A stretch of DNA of 64,000 nucleotides from NCBI GenBank assembly GCA_031835245.1, contig JAVKOQ010000094.1:1-64000 (forward strand), read 5' to 3'. Of this stretch, positions 11,375 through 21,902 are shown piece by piece (position 1 is the first letter of the stretch; every line of letters begins with the position of its first letter). A program made the translations under genes and the position numbers. Below the pieces are notes generated by a model. The model ran no database searches. It was given only the letters and a program-made list of their open reading frames with translations, and was not told the DNA's origin. This stretch comes from Balamuthia mandrillaris (Eukaryota; Discosea; Longamoebia; Balamuthiidae).

Positions 11375-11881
11375 TCACAGGCGAGCCTTTCGGAGGGACC
11401 AACTGGTAGGCATTTGTCCTCTGAATTTCTCCAATGCCTCTTCGCCTGCCTTGGTTAGCCTTTCCAGGTGGTGGTACACAAACGCCACGCGAAGGTAGCC
11501 CTTGGTGCTAAAGTGCCACAGCGGCTGGTCCAGCACCTCCTCCGCGAAACGGTAGTTCTGGTGGTCGGTCATTACCTCATGGACTAATGGTCTGCCGAGC
11601 TCCGCTTCCATACGGCTCCGCTCCTGACGAAGGGTGGCGTTCTTGTCCATCAGCAGCCTTCTTCGGTCCGTCAGCTTTGTCATGCCTTCATGGACAACAA
11701 AGACGTGTATCTTGTCAAGCTCTTTCTCTTTGGATGGCTCACCGACCCGAAAGTTTTCTCCTGGAGTGCCTATCAGCAACGATGCAACAGTTTTTGGGGA
11801 GGGGATAAAGTTCATCGTCCACTGTGTCAGGTTTTGAGCTTCCTTTTGGTTTTTTGCACAAACAACCAATATGCCGTGCAT
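11375..11881 (-). CDS. Single-exon protein of unknown function, 168 aa
   Basis: An uninterrupted frame from ATG 11881 to a stop at 11375. An in-frame TGA a few codons upstream rules out extension within the same exon. The protein starts MHGILVVCAKNQKEAQNLTQW, which looks like a beta strand followed by a helix. It continues with a second strand (DKIHVFVVHEG) and long charged helices (NATLRQERSRMEAELG, VFVYHHLERLTKAGEEALEKF-like). There is no signal peptide, membrane span or metal-binding Cys cluster. The alternation of hydrophobic strands and amphipathic helices suggests a small folded domain. I do not recognise the family. Unlike its neighbours it has no intron. It sits 84 bp upstream of the stop of the PDI gene's coding end, on the same strand. 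Confidence 0.55.
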   Translation of the reverse strand: MHGILVVCAKNQKEAQNLTQWTMNFIPSPKTVASLLIGTPGENFRVGEPSKEKELDKIHVFVVHEGMTKLTDRRRLLMDKNATLRQERSRMEAELGRPLVHEVMTDHQNYRFAEEVLDQPLWHFSTKGYLRVAFVYHHLERLTKAGEEALEKFRGQMPTSWSLRKARL

Positions 11882-11965
11882 GTTATAACCCACGTGGAGT
11901 CACCCTATAGGACTGTCATTGGTAAAAGAGACACAGTTAAATGGTAACAACCGCGAGGGTTTTGT

Positions 11966-12703
11966 TTATAGCTCATCATGCTTGACGCCAGCGGCAGCAG
12001 GAGCAGCAGGAGCGGTAGCAGCAGGCAGAGGGCCAGAGCTGGCGGAGCTGTACTCGCTGTTCACAAAGGAGGTGAAAGCCTCCACGGTTCGTTGTCCCTT
12101 GTAGTCAAACACCTTTCCGTCACGGATGCTATGTATCAAAAAGTGTAGACGCAGGTCGTTTAGGGAGAGGAAGAAACGAAACTAGGGGGACGGAGGAAGA
12201 ACGCAACTATTTGATGGTAGGGAAGCCCTTGATACCGAATCTCTTGGCCAAGTTCTTCTCCACGGTACAGTCAACCTTGGCAACGTTGGTCTTGCCCTTG
12301 GTGGCAAGCTCCTCCCAGGTCGGGGCTAGCTTCTTGCAGTGACCACACCACGGGGCGTAGCTTCATCCATCACAGACAAACCAAAAGGATAAGAAAGTTC
12401 ACATGAACTGAAAAGCAGAAAAGGGACGTACAATTCAACAAGCCAATCGCCAGTGGCAATCTTCTCATCAAAGTTGGACTCTGTGAGGACGATGACCTCC
12501 TTGGGGTACTCACCAACTGTCTCCTTGGCGTCCGACTTAGTCTCCAGCTTGACCTCCTCGAAAGAGGGGAAGCCAGAGGAGGAAGCGCTGGCGTAGCCGC
12601 CATTGGCGAACTCCTTGAAAGCCTCCACGGTCCTGGCTCCCTGGTATGCGTAGAGCTTGTCTCCATTTCGCCTATGTTCAAACAGAAGTGGTAAGCTCAT
12701 AGC

Positions 12704-12749
<46 letters not shown>

Positions 12750-13936
12750 TGTACAGCTTGATAGTGGGGTATCCCTTCACACCTAACTTGCCGCAGACGG
12801 CTGTGTCGAAAGAAGTTTAGTCTGAAGCGGTTGTCATAAAAGAAGGCATAACGCACCCTTCTCCACGGTACAATCCACTTTGCCGACCTTGAACTTGCCG
12901 GCGGTTTGGGAGGAGAGCTCAGCCCAAGTAGGCGCCAAACGCTTGCAGTGACCGCACCACGGAGCGTAACTTCATCCACAACAAAGCTTGGATATCAGTC
13001 CAAACTCGAGTAGGTGCATCTCGCACAAGGAGGCGAGGAGACGGAGAGCAGAGAGAGGAGAGAAGAGAGGAGAGAGAGAGAGAGCTTTTGACGTACAACT
13101 CGAGCATCCAAAGCCCTTCGTTGGTGGTATCAACAAAGTTCTTTTCGGTAAGGACAACCACGCCGTCCTCCACATCTTTGGCTTCCTCTCGCTTGGCAGT
13201 CTCGACAGCGGCACCAGAAGCCTCCTTCTTCTCACCGGCGGTAGTAGGTGCGGCAGCTGGGGCAACGGTAGGAGGAGGGGGAAGAGGATGAGTGTCCGCG
13301 GTCTGGTAGCCACCCCTGGCGAATTCGGTGAACTTCTCGATCGTCCTTTGGCTGGCAAAGTCGTAGTACTTGTCGCCACGGATGCTGTGTTAAAACCATA
13401 CGTCCTTGTAAGTCAAACAAGGGAATAGAAGGAGAGAAAGGCCAGAAATGAAAGGGAGAAGGAGGAGGTAACAGGGAGAAACCAGCCATACAATTTGATG
13501 GTAGGATAACCCCGAATGCCAAACAAATTTGGGATCTCTGTCCAACGGAAAAGAATCAAGTAAGAACTTAGCTTTCAACCAAAAGCACACGTGCGTATAC
13601 AAACGTTTCTCAACAGTGCAGTCTATTTTAGCAACCTTGAAGCCATGCTCTTTGGCGGAGGTGGCGAGCTCCTCCCAAGTGGGAGCAAGTTTCTTGCAGT
13701 GGCCGCACCAGGGGGCATAGCTGCGTGATGTGTTGTATTGAGAGGGGTGAGTAAACCATAACAGTGAAATATGGAAGCAAAAGCAAAGCCACGCACAACT
13801 CGACCAGCCAATCACCCTCTTTGATATGTTCGTAGAAGTTTGCGTCAGTCAACACGACAACGTCTGATTCAGCGGCCGCCAAGGCCAAGAGGGCCAAGCA
13901 GCAGACCGCCACGAGGAAGGTCACAGTTTTTGTCAT
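11966..13936 (-). CDS. ER protein disulfide isomerase with three CGHC thioredoxin domains (TXNDC5/ERp46-like)
   Basis: The protein starts with a signal peptide ([20 protein letters not shown]) and ends in KHDEL, an ER retrieval signal. Spliced exons encode three thioredoxin domains, each with the active site YAPWCGHCK: about 13720-13600 ([18 protein letters not shown]), 12975-12880 ([16 protein letters not shown]) and 12360-12270 ([16 protein letters not shown]). Each is followed by a GYPT or GFPT cis-proline loop ([26 protein letters not shown]). Linkers are Pro/Ala-rich. The splice junction repeatedly falls just before YAPWCGHC, which suggests that the domains arose by exon duplication. It oxidises or isomerises disulfides of secretory proteins. 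Three a-type domains and no b domains match ERp46 rather than classical a-b-b'-a' PDI. It is divergent from HIRA. Confidence 0.93.
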
Positions 13937-15168
13937 TATCTTGGAGAGAAAACGCTGGAGAGGAGTGTCTTTGTGGACCGTTCAGAAAAAGCGACAAAAA
14001 AAAACAACAACAGCACAGTCACAACAAAAAAAAAATCATCTGACAAAAGAAATGAGTGGGACACGTCACACTTGGCTGAAGGGACAGATTTTATCTTCTT
14101 AAGGTAAAAAATTAAAGTCGACGCTGATGATGTCATTAATGTCGACTTTGTCGACGTCCAATCTCCCGCCACGTTTTTTTTTCTCCTTTGCTGTGCGCCA
14201 TGTGGTTCCTTCCCCTCTCTCTCTCTCTCTCTCTCGCAGGCCTCCTTCTTCCATGGTCAACCCCCACCCCTCCGGCTCGTGCCCTCCATCCGGGAAGCCT
14301 CTTCTTCCAACACTCCCTCTTCGCATCACTGGGTGCATGAGTTTTTTTCTTGTTGAAAAACAACAAAAACAAAAGCATAGAATTTCTTCCAAGTTTAAAA
14401 AAAAAAAACCTCAAAAAAGCGAGAAGCGACGACGGTGGTGTTTTTCCTCTCTTTTTCCCCCGCAGGCTGTTGTGTGGTCTGATTTTCCTCCGGCTGAGGG
14501 CTGATGATGTAAGCAAGGCAAGAGAGAGAGAGAGAGAGGGGAAGGAACCACATGGAGGCGGCGAGGGTTCACCAGGTTGGCCGATGCTGTATACTTCCGT
14601 TCGGTTTGGGACTTTGGGGGGGGGACCTCTCAGCTGCACTTCCGCACTGCGCTTTATTTTTTTTTTTGAATTCGCCGGTTGCGAGAGTTTTTGAGGAGAG
14701 AGCACTGGAGTGAGAGAGACGTTTTTTTTTTTAGGGGGAGGAAAAACTCTTGTTTTTTTTGCTTCCTTCCTTTCTTCTTCCTTCAACTTCCTTCTTGTTT
14801 TTTTTTTTTTTGTTTTTGTTGAAGTTATATTCTATTCTATTTTTTTTTTGTTCCCCTCCTCTTTGGTGTTTATTATTATTTTTTTTTTTCATTCTCGTTC
14901 TTTCTTGTTTGCTTCGTTGCTTCTTCTTCTTTCTCTGGTTTGTTGTGGAGTGGCCTGTTCGACTTTGCGTGGGGCATTCGAAATTGAGGCCTTTTGGTGG
15001 TGAAAGAAGGAGATCAACAAGGAGAAACAGAGGGAGAGCGAGAGAAAAACGAGGACAGCCTTGTATCTGGACTGAAGCCTGGTCGAGAGCAAGGAAGGGA
15101 TCGAGCAACGCTGCCACAATCAGTCGATATTGGAATATAGGCGGCCGATGAGATAACGATTGCACACA
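13937..15168. promoter_or_regulatory. Divergent intergenic region between the PDI gene and HIRA
   Basis: 1.23 kb holding both 5' flanks. It contains a 35-bp inverted repeat (listed separately), several GTCGAC sites around 14115-14160 and long T runs from 14660 to 14890. A stop-free frame on the minus strand (14136-14786) is Arg/Ser/Lys-rich, matches nothing, and is not taken as a gene. Confidence 0.5.
14198..14555. repeat. Inverted repeat, two 35-bp perfect arms around a 288-bp interior
   Basis: Arm 1 is 14198-14232 and arm 2 is 14521-14555. Each arm is an 18-bp unique block (ccatgtggttccttcccc) joined to a (CT)n run, facing inward. The outer flanks do not match, so the arms end sharply. No target-site duplication is evident. 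It could be a small non-autonomous DNA element (MITE), a promoter palindrome or a hairpin-forming region. Confidence 0.85.
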
Positions 15169-16082
15169 ATGAGCGCATCCAAGGTCCGCATCGCTCAACC
15201 TGAATGGGTCTCCCATAGCGGTAACCTTTTCCCCCTTTTTCCTTCTTCGGCATCAACAACATCCAAAAGAAGCGACTGATACTCATCCATTTTTTTTGAT
15301 TCCATCAGAGTATCCCATTTTCTCAGTAGACATACATCCTGATGGCACTCGCTTCGCCACTGGTGGTGGAGGTACTTTTTTTTTCTTTGTCTCTCTCCAC
15401 AATTCTTTTTTTTCCATAAACCATCGTACTATTATCATCCAATCACACTCACTTTCAACTTCCTCTTTGATTTTCTGTTTGTGGTTTTCGTCCACACAAA
15501 GACAACAAGATCAAGATATGGAACTTGTTGGCTTTGGCCTCTCCCGAGTTGGACGCCAGCGAGTCGGTGCCTAAGCTACTGGCAGTGATGGAGGAGGGCA
15601 GCCCCGTCAACTGCGTGCGCTTCAGCCCGGACGGGCGCTACCTGGCCACCGCCTCGGACGACAAGCTGGTGCTCATCTGGGAGCTGAGGGAGGGGAGGGC
15701 CACCCCTGCCTTTGGCTCGGACGAGGCGCCCAACGTGGAGAATTGGTGTCGCTGCGCTTCTCTCCATGGTCACATTAAAGGTACACCATTCCGCTGTTTT
15801 TTGTGGTTGGTGTTCTTTCTTCTTCTGGTTCTCCTGCTATCTAAGCTCTTCCAGTTTCAGTATCCTTATTGTAGTCTTTTTTTTTAAAAAGATGTGGTGG
15901 ATCTGTGTTGGTCTCCAGATGGGACAATGCTGGTGAGTTCCAGTCTGGCAAACGAAGTAATCGTGTGGGACATACCCAAAGCCACCATACTGGCTCGCCT
16001 CAATGGCCACATGGAGTTTGTCAAGGGCGTAGCATGGGGTCCCTTGGGCAAATACATTGCTAGTCAGGTTATTGCCTACTCT

Positions 16083-16118
<36 letters not shown>

Positions 16119-17137
16119 GTTCTTATTCACCCAGCAATTCTAATTTGATGTGCTTGTGTTTGCCTTTGTTGTTGTAACAGTCAGATGACAAGTCGGTTAT
16201 AATTTGGAGAACTAGCGATTGGAAGATGGAGGCACAAGTGAAGAAACCTTACCAACGTTCTTCTTCCTCTTGCTTTTTTCGACGGATAAGTTGGTCTCCA
16301 GATGGCACATTCCTTGCCACATCCTATGGCTTCAGCGGCCCATCACATGTGGCTCCTATCCTGGAGCGGTCCAAATGGGATGACGTCTATTGCGACTTTG
16401 TGGGTCACAAAAAGCCTGTTGTCTGCGCTGTAAGCTCTCTCCCCCCTCCTCCTTCGCCCACCCTTATTTTTAAACTTACTTTGTCATTATTCTCGTAGAA
16501 ATTCAATCCTGTTGTTTTTAGAGTAGGCGCAGAAAAGCAGCCATGCAGCTATTGTGCTCTAGGTACTCTTTCTTACCTTTCCTTCCTTTTTCATCTTTTC
16601 TAAATGTTTAAATGATAAATAGGGAGTCAAGATTGTGGCATTTCTTTATGGTCAACAGCCACAAAGATGCCATTGATGGTGGCTACCGACGTCTCCCGCC
16701 AAAGCATCTTGGACCTGAGTTGGAGTAGCGACGGCAAAAGCCTTTTGAGCTGCTCGACAGACGGGACCGTCACCTTATTTCAATTCAACGAGCAACAACT
16801 GGGCGTTGCTATGTCGCCAGCAGAGCAGAAAAAGATGTTGGTGGGCCTATACGGAGAGGCCGCATTTGCTACTAATCATCAAGCCGCCTCCATCTTTCTC
16901 GCAGAGACTCCGGAGCAGCTGGAATTCGAGCGCGAGAATCTGACCAGAAGAAGTAGTTCTTCATTTCTTCTTAGTCCTCGTCCTTCGAGAGCGGCTGCAA
17001 CACCAAGTCCTATTGCTTCAAAGCAGGTGGAAACTCGTTTAAAGAACGGAAAGCGCCGCATCACGCCCCAATTCTTAGGGTATTTGGTCTAGTCTCTTAG
17101 TCTTTTTTTCGTTTTTCTTTTTCTTCTGGCTTATAAA

Positions 17138-17184
<47 letters not shown>

Positions 17185-19833
17185 GTGCTACCTCACCTGT
17201 AGCAAGTAAACAATGGAATCCGATAGATTACAGTCCTTCCAACAGTTCGCTCTCGCAACAAGGCCAAACTTCGCAACCTGCCACATCTCCTACTAATATG
17301 GACGCTACAACTTCCACTACATCTAACCTCCCCTCTACAGTTACTACTGCGTTACAACAAACGAGCGGGTATCTTCTATCCCTTTTGTCCTTTTCGCTTT
17401 TTCCTCTCGTTTTCTCTTTCTCTGATATTTTATTTTTTGTCACAGCAGCGAAAACCCTACAAATAGACCGACCAAAAAAGCCAAACTTACAGAAAATGAA
17501 GAAATGATCTTAGCAACACATTCATTTGAAGCAACCTCCAAGGCAACGACGACAACGGCAGCTGCCACCAAATCACCAGAAGCCCGGAAAACCACACCTA
17601 AAACTACGCCCAAAACCACTCCCAAAGCAAATGGCAGTAGCAAGACGAAAAGCGTGAAAGGCAAAGAGAAAGAAAGCGACTCGAAAAAGAAGAAGAAGAA
17701 ATCTTCCTCCACCTCTTCCAAACCATCCTCAACCAGCGCTTCTCCCAAATCTTCAAAGAAGTCTTCCACACTGACGAAAAAAGAAAGCTCCTCAACTACT
17801 CTCTCTTCACAATCTTCCTCTACTTCCTTGAAAGGAGCAGTTGTAAAGTATTTGTTGCCAGCGCCACCCATCATCACCAGATTGGCCAAACAGTTCAAAA
17901 CCTCTCCACGGCCATTAATGGCCTTCACGAATGACTCGTCCTCTTCACTTGCTCCCTCAAGTGTAACAGCAACGGGTGGAACAACAGCAGCGGATGGAAG
18001 TGGAGGAATGATGCCTCCCCCCGAGCCTCTCTTGGAAGCTACCATCACCCCTTCCTCGGAGGCGGGAAAGTATTCTTCGGTAATAGCGTGCAGAGAGCGA
18101 GCCACTTTGTGGCAAGACATTGTCCCGCAGCGAGTCACCGCGCTGGCTGGCAATCAAAGCTTTGCTGCTGCGGGCTGTGCGGATGGCTCTTTAATCGTCT
18201 ATTCTCCTGCAGGACGAAGGGTACACGTTTCTTCTTGTTTAATTTCTTTTTCATTTGGGCTGCTGAAGCTTTTCTAAACCAAAAAAAAAAAAAAAAAAAA
18301 CAGCTGCTTCCGTGTATCTGCTTAGGTTACGCCATTGTTCATTTAGAAACGGATTCTTCGCGATATCTGATGGCAATCACTCGGGACGGGAACGTCAGCA
18401 TATGGTTAGTACACACGTCCTTCCTTTTCACCTTGTTTTGTATTTCCTCACTGTGCTTTCTTCAGGGACATTCTCGAATTGAGAGCCATCTCCAAGGAAA
18501 GCATGACAGAACTACTTGAAAACCAGCCAAACCTTCGGATATGTTCGTTTTTTTCTTCCTTCCTTTCTTTTCTTATTCTTATCCATGAATTTCTTTTTAT
18601 TGTTTGCTGTTCTTGTTCTATACAGTAAGAACAGAAGTGACGGACGAAGCCCAACCTATCATCACTCTAAGCAACCACCACTCGTTCGTGTTCCACAAGC
18701 AGATGCGAGCGTGGCTACGGGTCACAGACAATGAGTTTCCTCATTCCCGTTTCAACTCTCATGCAGGCACTTTTCTTTCTTCTTCTCCCTCTGCTTTTAC
18801 TATTGGACCTTTGGCCAAGATTCAAGCCATGACCCCTTGGAAGAGTGGCGGCAGCGACGCTGTAGCTCTCTTCAACGCTTCTGTAGAGCAGCAAAGCGCT
18901 GAAACGATATCTCATCTTGAGGTTATTAACTTTTCCTTGTTTTGTCTCTTTCTCTTAATCTCTATTCCTATTTGTTCTTTTCTCTCGAATCTTTCTTAAC
19001 TTTTCTCTAATATTGTAAACTTATACTTACCCTTTGTTCTGCACCGAAAAAAACAGAGCCAAATAGGAGCAGCTTTGGTTTTGGGTTCCGCGACTGAGTA
19101 CAAGTACTGGCTACAGGCATATGTTCGTTATCTCTCTGCTGAAGCCGCCCTTCCTCGTCTCAACGAGCTTTGCACTTCCCTTCTTGGACCCCCGGGCCGG
19201 TATCTTTCTCTTTTACCTCTCCTTATTCTTTTCTTTGTCTCTTCTCTGCGTGTCTGCTTAACTTCTTTCCACTCTCGATCTTCTCACTTCTTTTTCAATA
19301 AATCAAAAAGGATAAAAGATTTGCAAAAGCTATCCGATGTTCGTGATAAACGAGAAGAAGAAAGCAGTGGATGGCATCCATTTATATTGGGACTCTCAAG
19401 AAGAGAATTGTTGAAACAATTATTGCCGATAATGGGAGCCACCAACAGAGCGTGCCAACGTTTAGTTAACCAATACCAAGAAGCTTTAGCAGAACTGCAA
19501 CAGAGAGAACAACCTTCGGCAATGGGCGAGGAAGATCCACTCCTCTCTGCTTCTTCTTTTTTCTGGCCACGTTCTTTTGCTTCTTCTCCCCCTCCTTCTC
19601 CTTCTTTCTCTTCTACTTCTCCTCCCAACGAGAAAGCGACGGAAAATAACGCTTCTTCTTCAACTTCAACAACAAAAAAGTCACAAAACAAACGAACAAT
19701 ACCAACAATAACACAACACAAGAACAATAGTAACAACAAGAACGCATCCGCCTCCGCAATGGAGATTGCGGATGCTGATGGAGGAAGGGAAGGAGGAGGA
19801 AAAGCTCCTTCTGCAAAAAGTAAAGAACAATAA
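15169..19833 (+). CDS. HIRA: HIRA histone chaperone (WD40, HIRA B-domain motif, C-terminal Hira domain)
   Basis: The first exon starts MSASKVRIAQPEW and joins to EYPIFSVDIHPDGTRFATGG, the HIRA WD40 N-terminus. Seven-bladed propeller repeats follow: VNCVRFSPDGRYLATASDDK, VVDLCWSPDGTMLVSSS, FVKGVAWGPLGKYIASQ, RISWSPDGTFLATSYGFSG and ILDLSWSSDGKSLLSCSTDG. After the propeller, KNGKRRITPQFLG (about 17040-17080) is the B-domain type motif that binds ASF1. A basic Ser/Thr/Lys linker spans 17500-17830. The C-terminal Hira domain follows, ending with GLSRRELLKQLLPIMG and a coiled helix. The protein deposits histone H3.3-type dimers independently of replication in the nucleus, together with UBN and CABIN proteins. 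The gene has more than ten exons with (CT)n-rich introns. The poorly conserved Ser/Asn/Lys tail (19500-19833) extends past the usual end. Confidence 0.95.
17143..17182. repeat. (TC)n repeat in a HIRA intron
   Basis: About 40 bp of TC dinucleotides directly upstream of a 3' splice site, where it acts as an unusually long polypyrimidine tract. A similar run is at 16084-16114. Confidence 0.95.
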
Positions 19834-20349
19834 AACCAAAAATTAGAAACAAAACAATTTCTTGTGAAATGAAAAAAAAAAGGACTGAGTGGAGCTGAAA
19901 AACAAGAGAATCTGTCTCTATGTTGCAAGAGAGTCCCATAACTGATAGGGAGGGGCGAATGGTATAAAAGGACGAAGGAGAGAAATCCAATAATCGCTAA
20001 CATCCACGATTACGCAAAGTTTGACTGGTTCACGGTCTACACCCTTGAAAAGGGTGGCCTGAGTCTCTCCATATTCCTGGAGTTGACTCGGTTCTTTTTA
20101 AAACAAAAACAAAGCCCACTCGCTGGCCTTCACTGCCTATCAGAACCTAGATAAATATCGACAATTGTTCAGAAAGTGTCTGAAAAATCAATAACCATGC
20201 AGAAAGATTCATTTTTTCGATAGTTAAGAATGTAACAATATTATATTCAATTGTTATTGATAATATCGAAATCCTATTAAATAATCACCAACTATTGCTG
20301 CTCCAAAAAAAAAAAATGGAAGCAACAAAAAAATTATTGGAGCGAAACG
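19834..20349. other. Intergenic: HIRA 3' flank and TXNDC15 5' flank
   Basis: 516 bp with no gene seen. 20100-20340 is A/T-rich with short inverted stretches of aatattat type. Both neighbours are on +, so this holds the HIRA terminator and the promoter of the next gene. Confidence 0.4.
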
Positions 20350-21730
20350 ATGACCATGAGGAACAGGAGGAGGTGTAACGTCGTGCAGCGGATACTCCCC
20401 CTCTCCTTCCTCTTTCTCCTGGCCCTTCTTGGCGCCGTCGCAGCCACAGCTGCCACCCACAGCGGCGGTGCTTCCGATCAACCACCGCCCACATGTCCAG
20501 CAGCCATACGACGCCCCGCTGCCTCCTCTGAGCTGCTGTTCGCCCCAGTGACCACCACCCTCTCCAAGGAAAAGCATTGCCCAGCGATTTCCAGTTTTGT
20601 TTCATCCTCATGCTTGCTTTTCTTGTTCATCTAAACATCTTTTTTTTTTGTTTAGATCTTTCGTTGGCAGCGACGACTCGTGTGATAGAAGTAAGCGAGG
20701 AGGAGCTGAGAAGGTTGTTGGACAAAGCATTTGCTCCTGAATATCACCTCGTTCAATTCTACGCTCCATGGGTATCTCCCCCCTCCCCCCCCCCCCTTTC
20801 ACTTCCATGCTTCTTGTTCTTGTTTTGTCTCACGTTGTTTGCTTTTTTTCTCTGCAGTGTCCATTTAGTGCACAGATGGCACCAGCATATGCCGCCGCTG
20901 CTAGGCTCTTTCCCTCCATCCCCTTTCTTGCCCTCAACCTTGACCTCTATCCTTAGTACGGTCTTTCCTCTTCTCTCTTTTTCGTTTTCTTGCTTCTCCT
21001 TCTCTTTCTCTTTCTCTTTCTCTTTCTCTTTCTCTTTCTCTTTCTCTTTCTCTTTCTCTTTCTCTTTCTCTTTCTCTTTCTCTTTCTTTCTTTCTTTCTC
21101 TTTCTCTTCTTCTTCTCTTTCTCTTTCTCTTTCTCTTTCTCTTTCTCTTTCTCTTTCTCTTTCTCTTTCTTCTTCTTTCTCTTCTCTCTTTCTCTTTCTC
21201 TTTCTCTTTCTTTTTTCTTTCTCTTTTTCTCTCTTTCTCTGTCTCTCTATCTCTGTTCTCTGCTCTGTTTCCTCTTCTTTTCTCTTCGCCTCTATTGTCT
21301 CTTCTTCGTTTCTTTCTCTTTCTTTTCTTCTTTCTCATCATCCCGAAACAAACAAAGTGTTGCCGCAGAACTTTCGCTAAGAGGAATGCCGACAGTCGTT
21401 CTGTTCAAAGGTGGCACAGCAGGCGCTAGGCACGTCTACCAACAAAACCTCTCCACCTTCATCCGGTGGATCAAAGACCACACCAACATCTCTCCTGAAC
21501 CCTCCTTTTCATCTTCTTTATCCTCTTCTTCTCCTTCTGCTCTTCTTCATTCTGCTTCATCGACGAGTGATAAATATTTATCACAATTTAGAACGAACGA
21601 AGGAGAAGAAGGAGAGAGAGATATCTACTTGTGGTTGGCGAGCATTTATTTGGTCGGCTTGGTGGCGCATCGCTTTGTGTTGGTGGTTCTTGCTCGCAAG
21701 TCTTCTCTCGCAAATCGCCTGCGACAATAA
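20350..21730 (+). CDS. TXNDC15: TXNDC15-type membrane thioredoxin with CPFS motif
   Basis: Four exons: 20350-20593, 20656-20771, 20858-20955 and 21358-21730. After basic residues there is a signal peptide or anchor (ILPLSFLFLLALLGAVAA) and a Pro-rich linker. The thioredoxin domain contains VQFYAPW joined to CPFSAQMAPAYAAAARLFPS, then FLALNLDLYPYVAAELSLRG and a cis-Pro strand (MPTVVLFKGG). A C-terminal membrane span lies near IYLWLASIYLVGLVAHRF. The FYAPWCPFS block followed by a PxxxFLALxxxxY-type strand and one C-terminal span matches animal TXNDC15. The CPFS motif has only one active-site Cys, so ordinary dithiol exchange is unlikely. Animal TXNDC15 sits in the endomembrane system and affects ciliogenesis; the role here is unknown. 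Intron 3 (402 bp) is mostly TTTCTC repeats. Confidence 0.82.
20995..21240. repeat. (TTTCTC)n hexanucleotide array in a TXNDC15 intron
   Basis: About 245 bp of CTTTCT-type hexamers with slips to TTTC and TTC, filling most of intron 20956-21357. It is strictly pyrimidine on the sense strand. Confidence 0.95.
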
Positions 21731-21902
21731 CAAAACAGAAGAGAGAAGTAAAAGAGAAGCACCAAGGAGGAATGACAAAACAGAAGAAGGAGAACAAAGG
21801 AGGATAGGGCCAAATAATTGTTGTTTTCTTAAGAAGGAAAGAAAGAAAAAGCGAAAGAGAGAACCTGGAGAGAGTTGTTTTTTGTTTTTTTTTCCCCCAA
21901 AC

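Noticed and set aside
14136-14786. A 216-codon frame on the minus strand
   Set aside because: Low-complexity Arg/Ser/Lys composition caused by purine tracts and the inverted repeat; no motif, and it lies in a divergent promoter.
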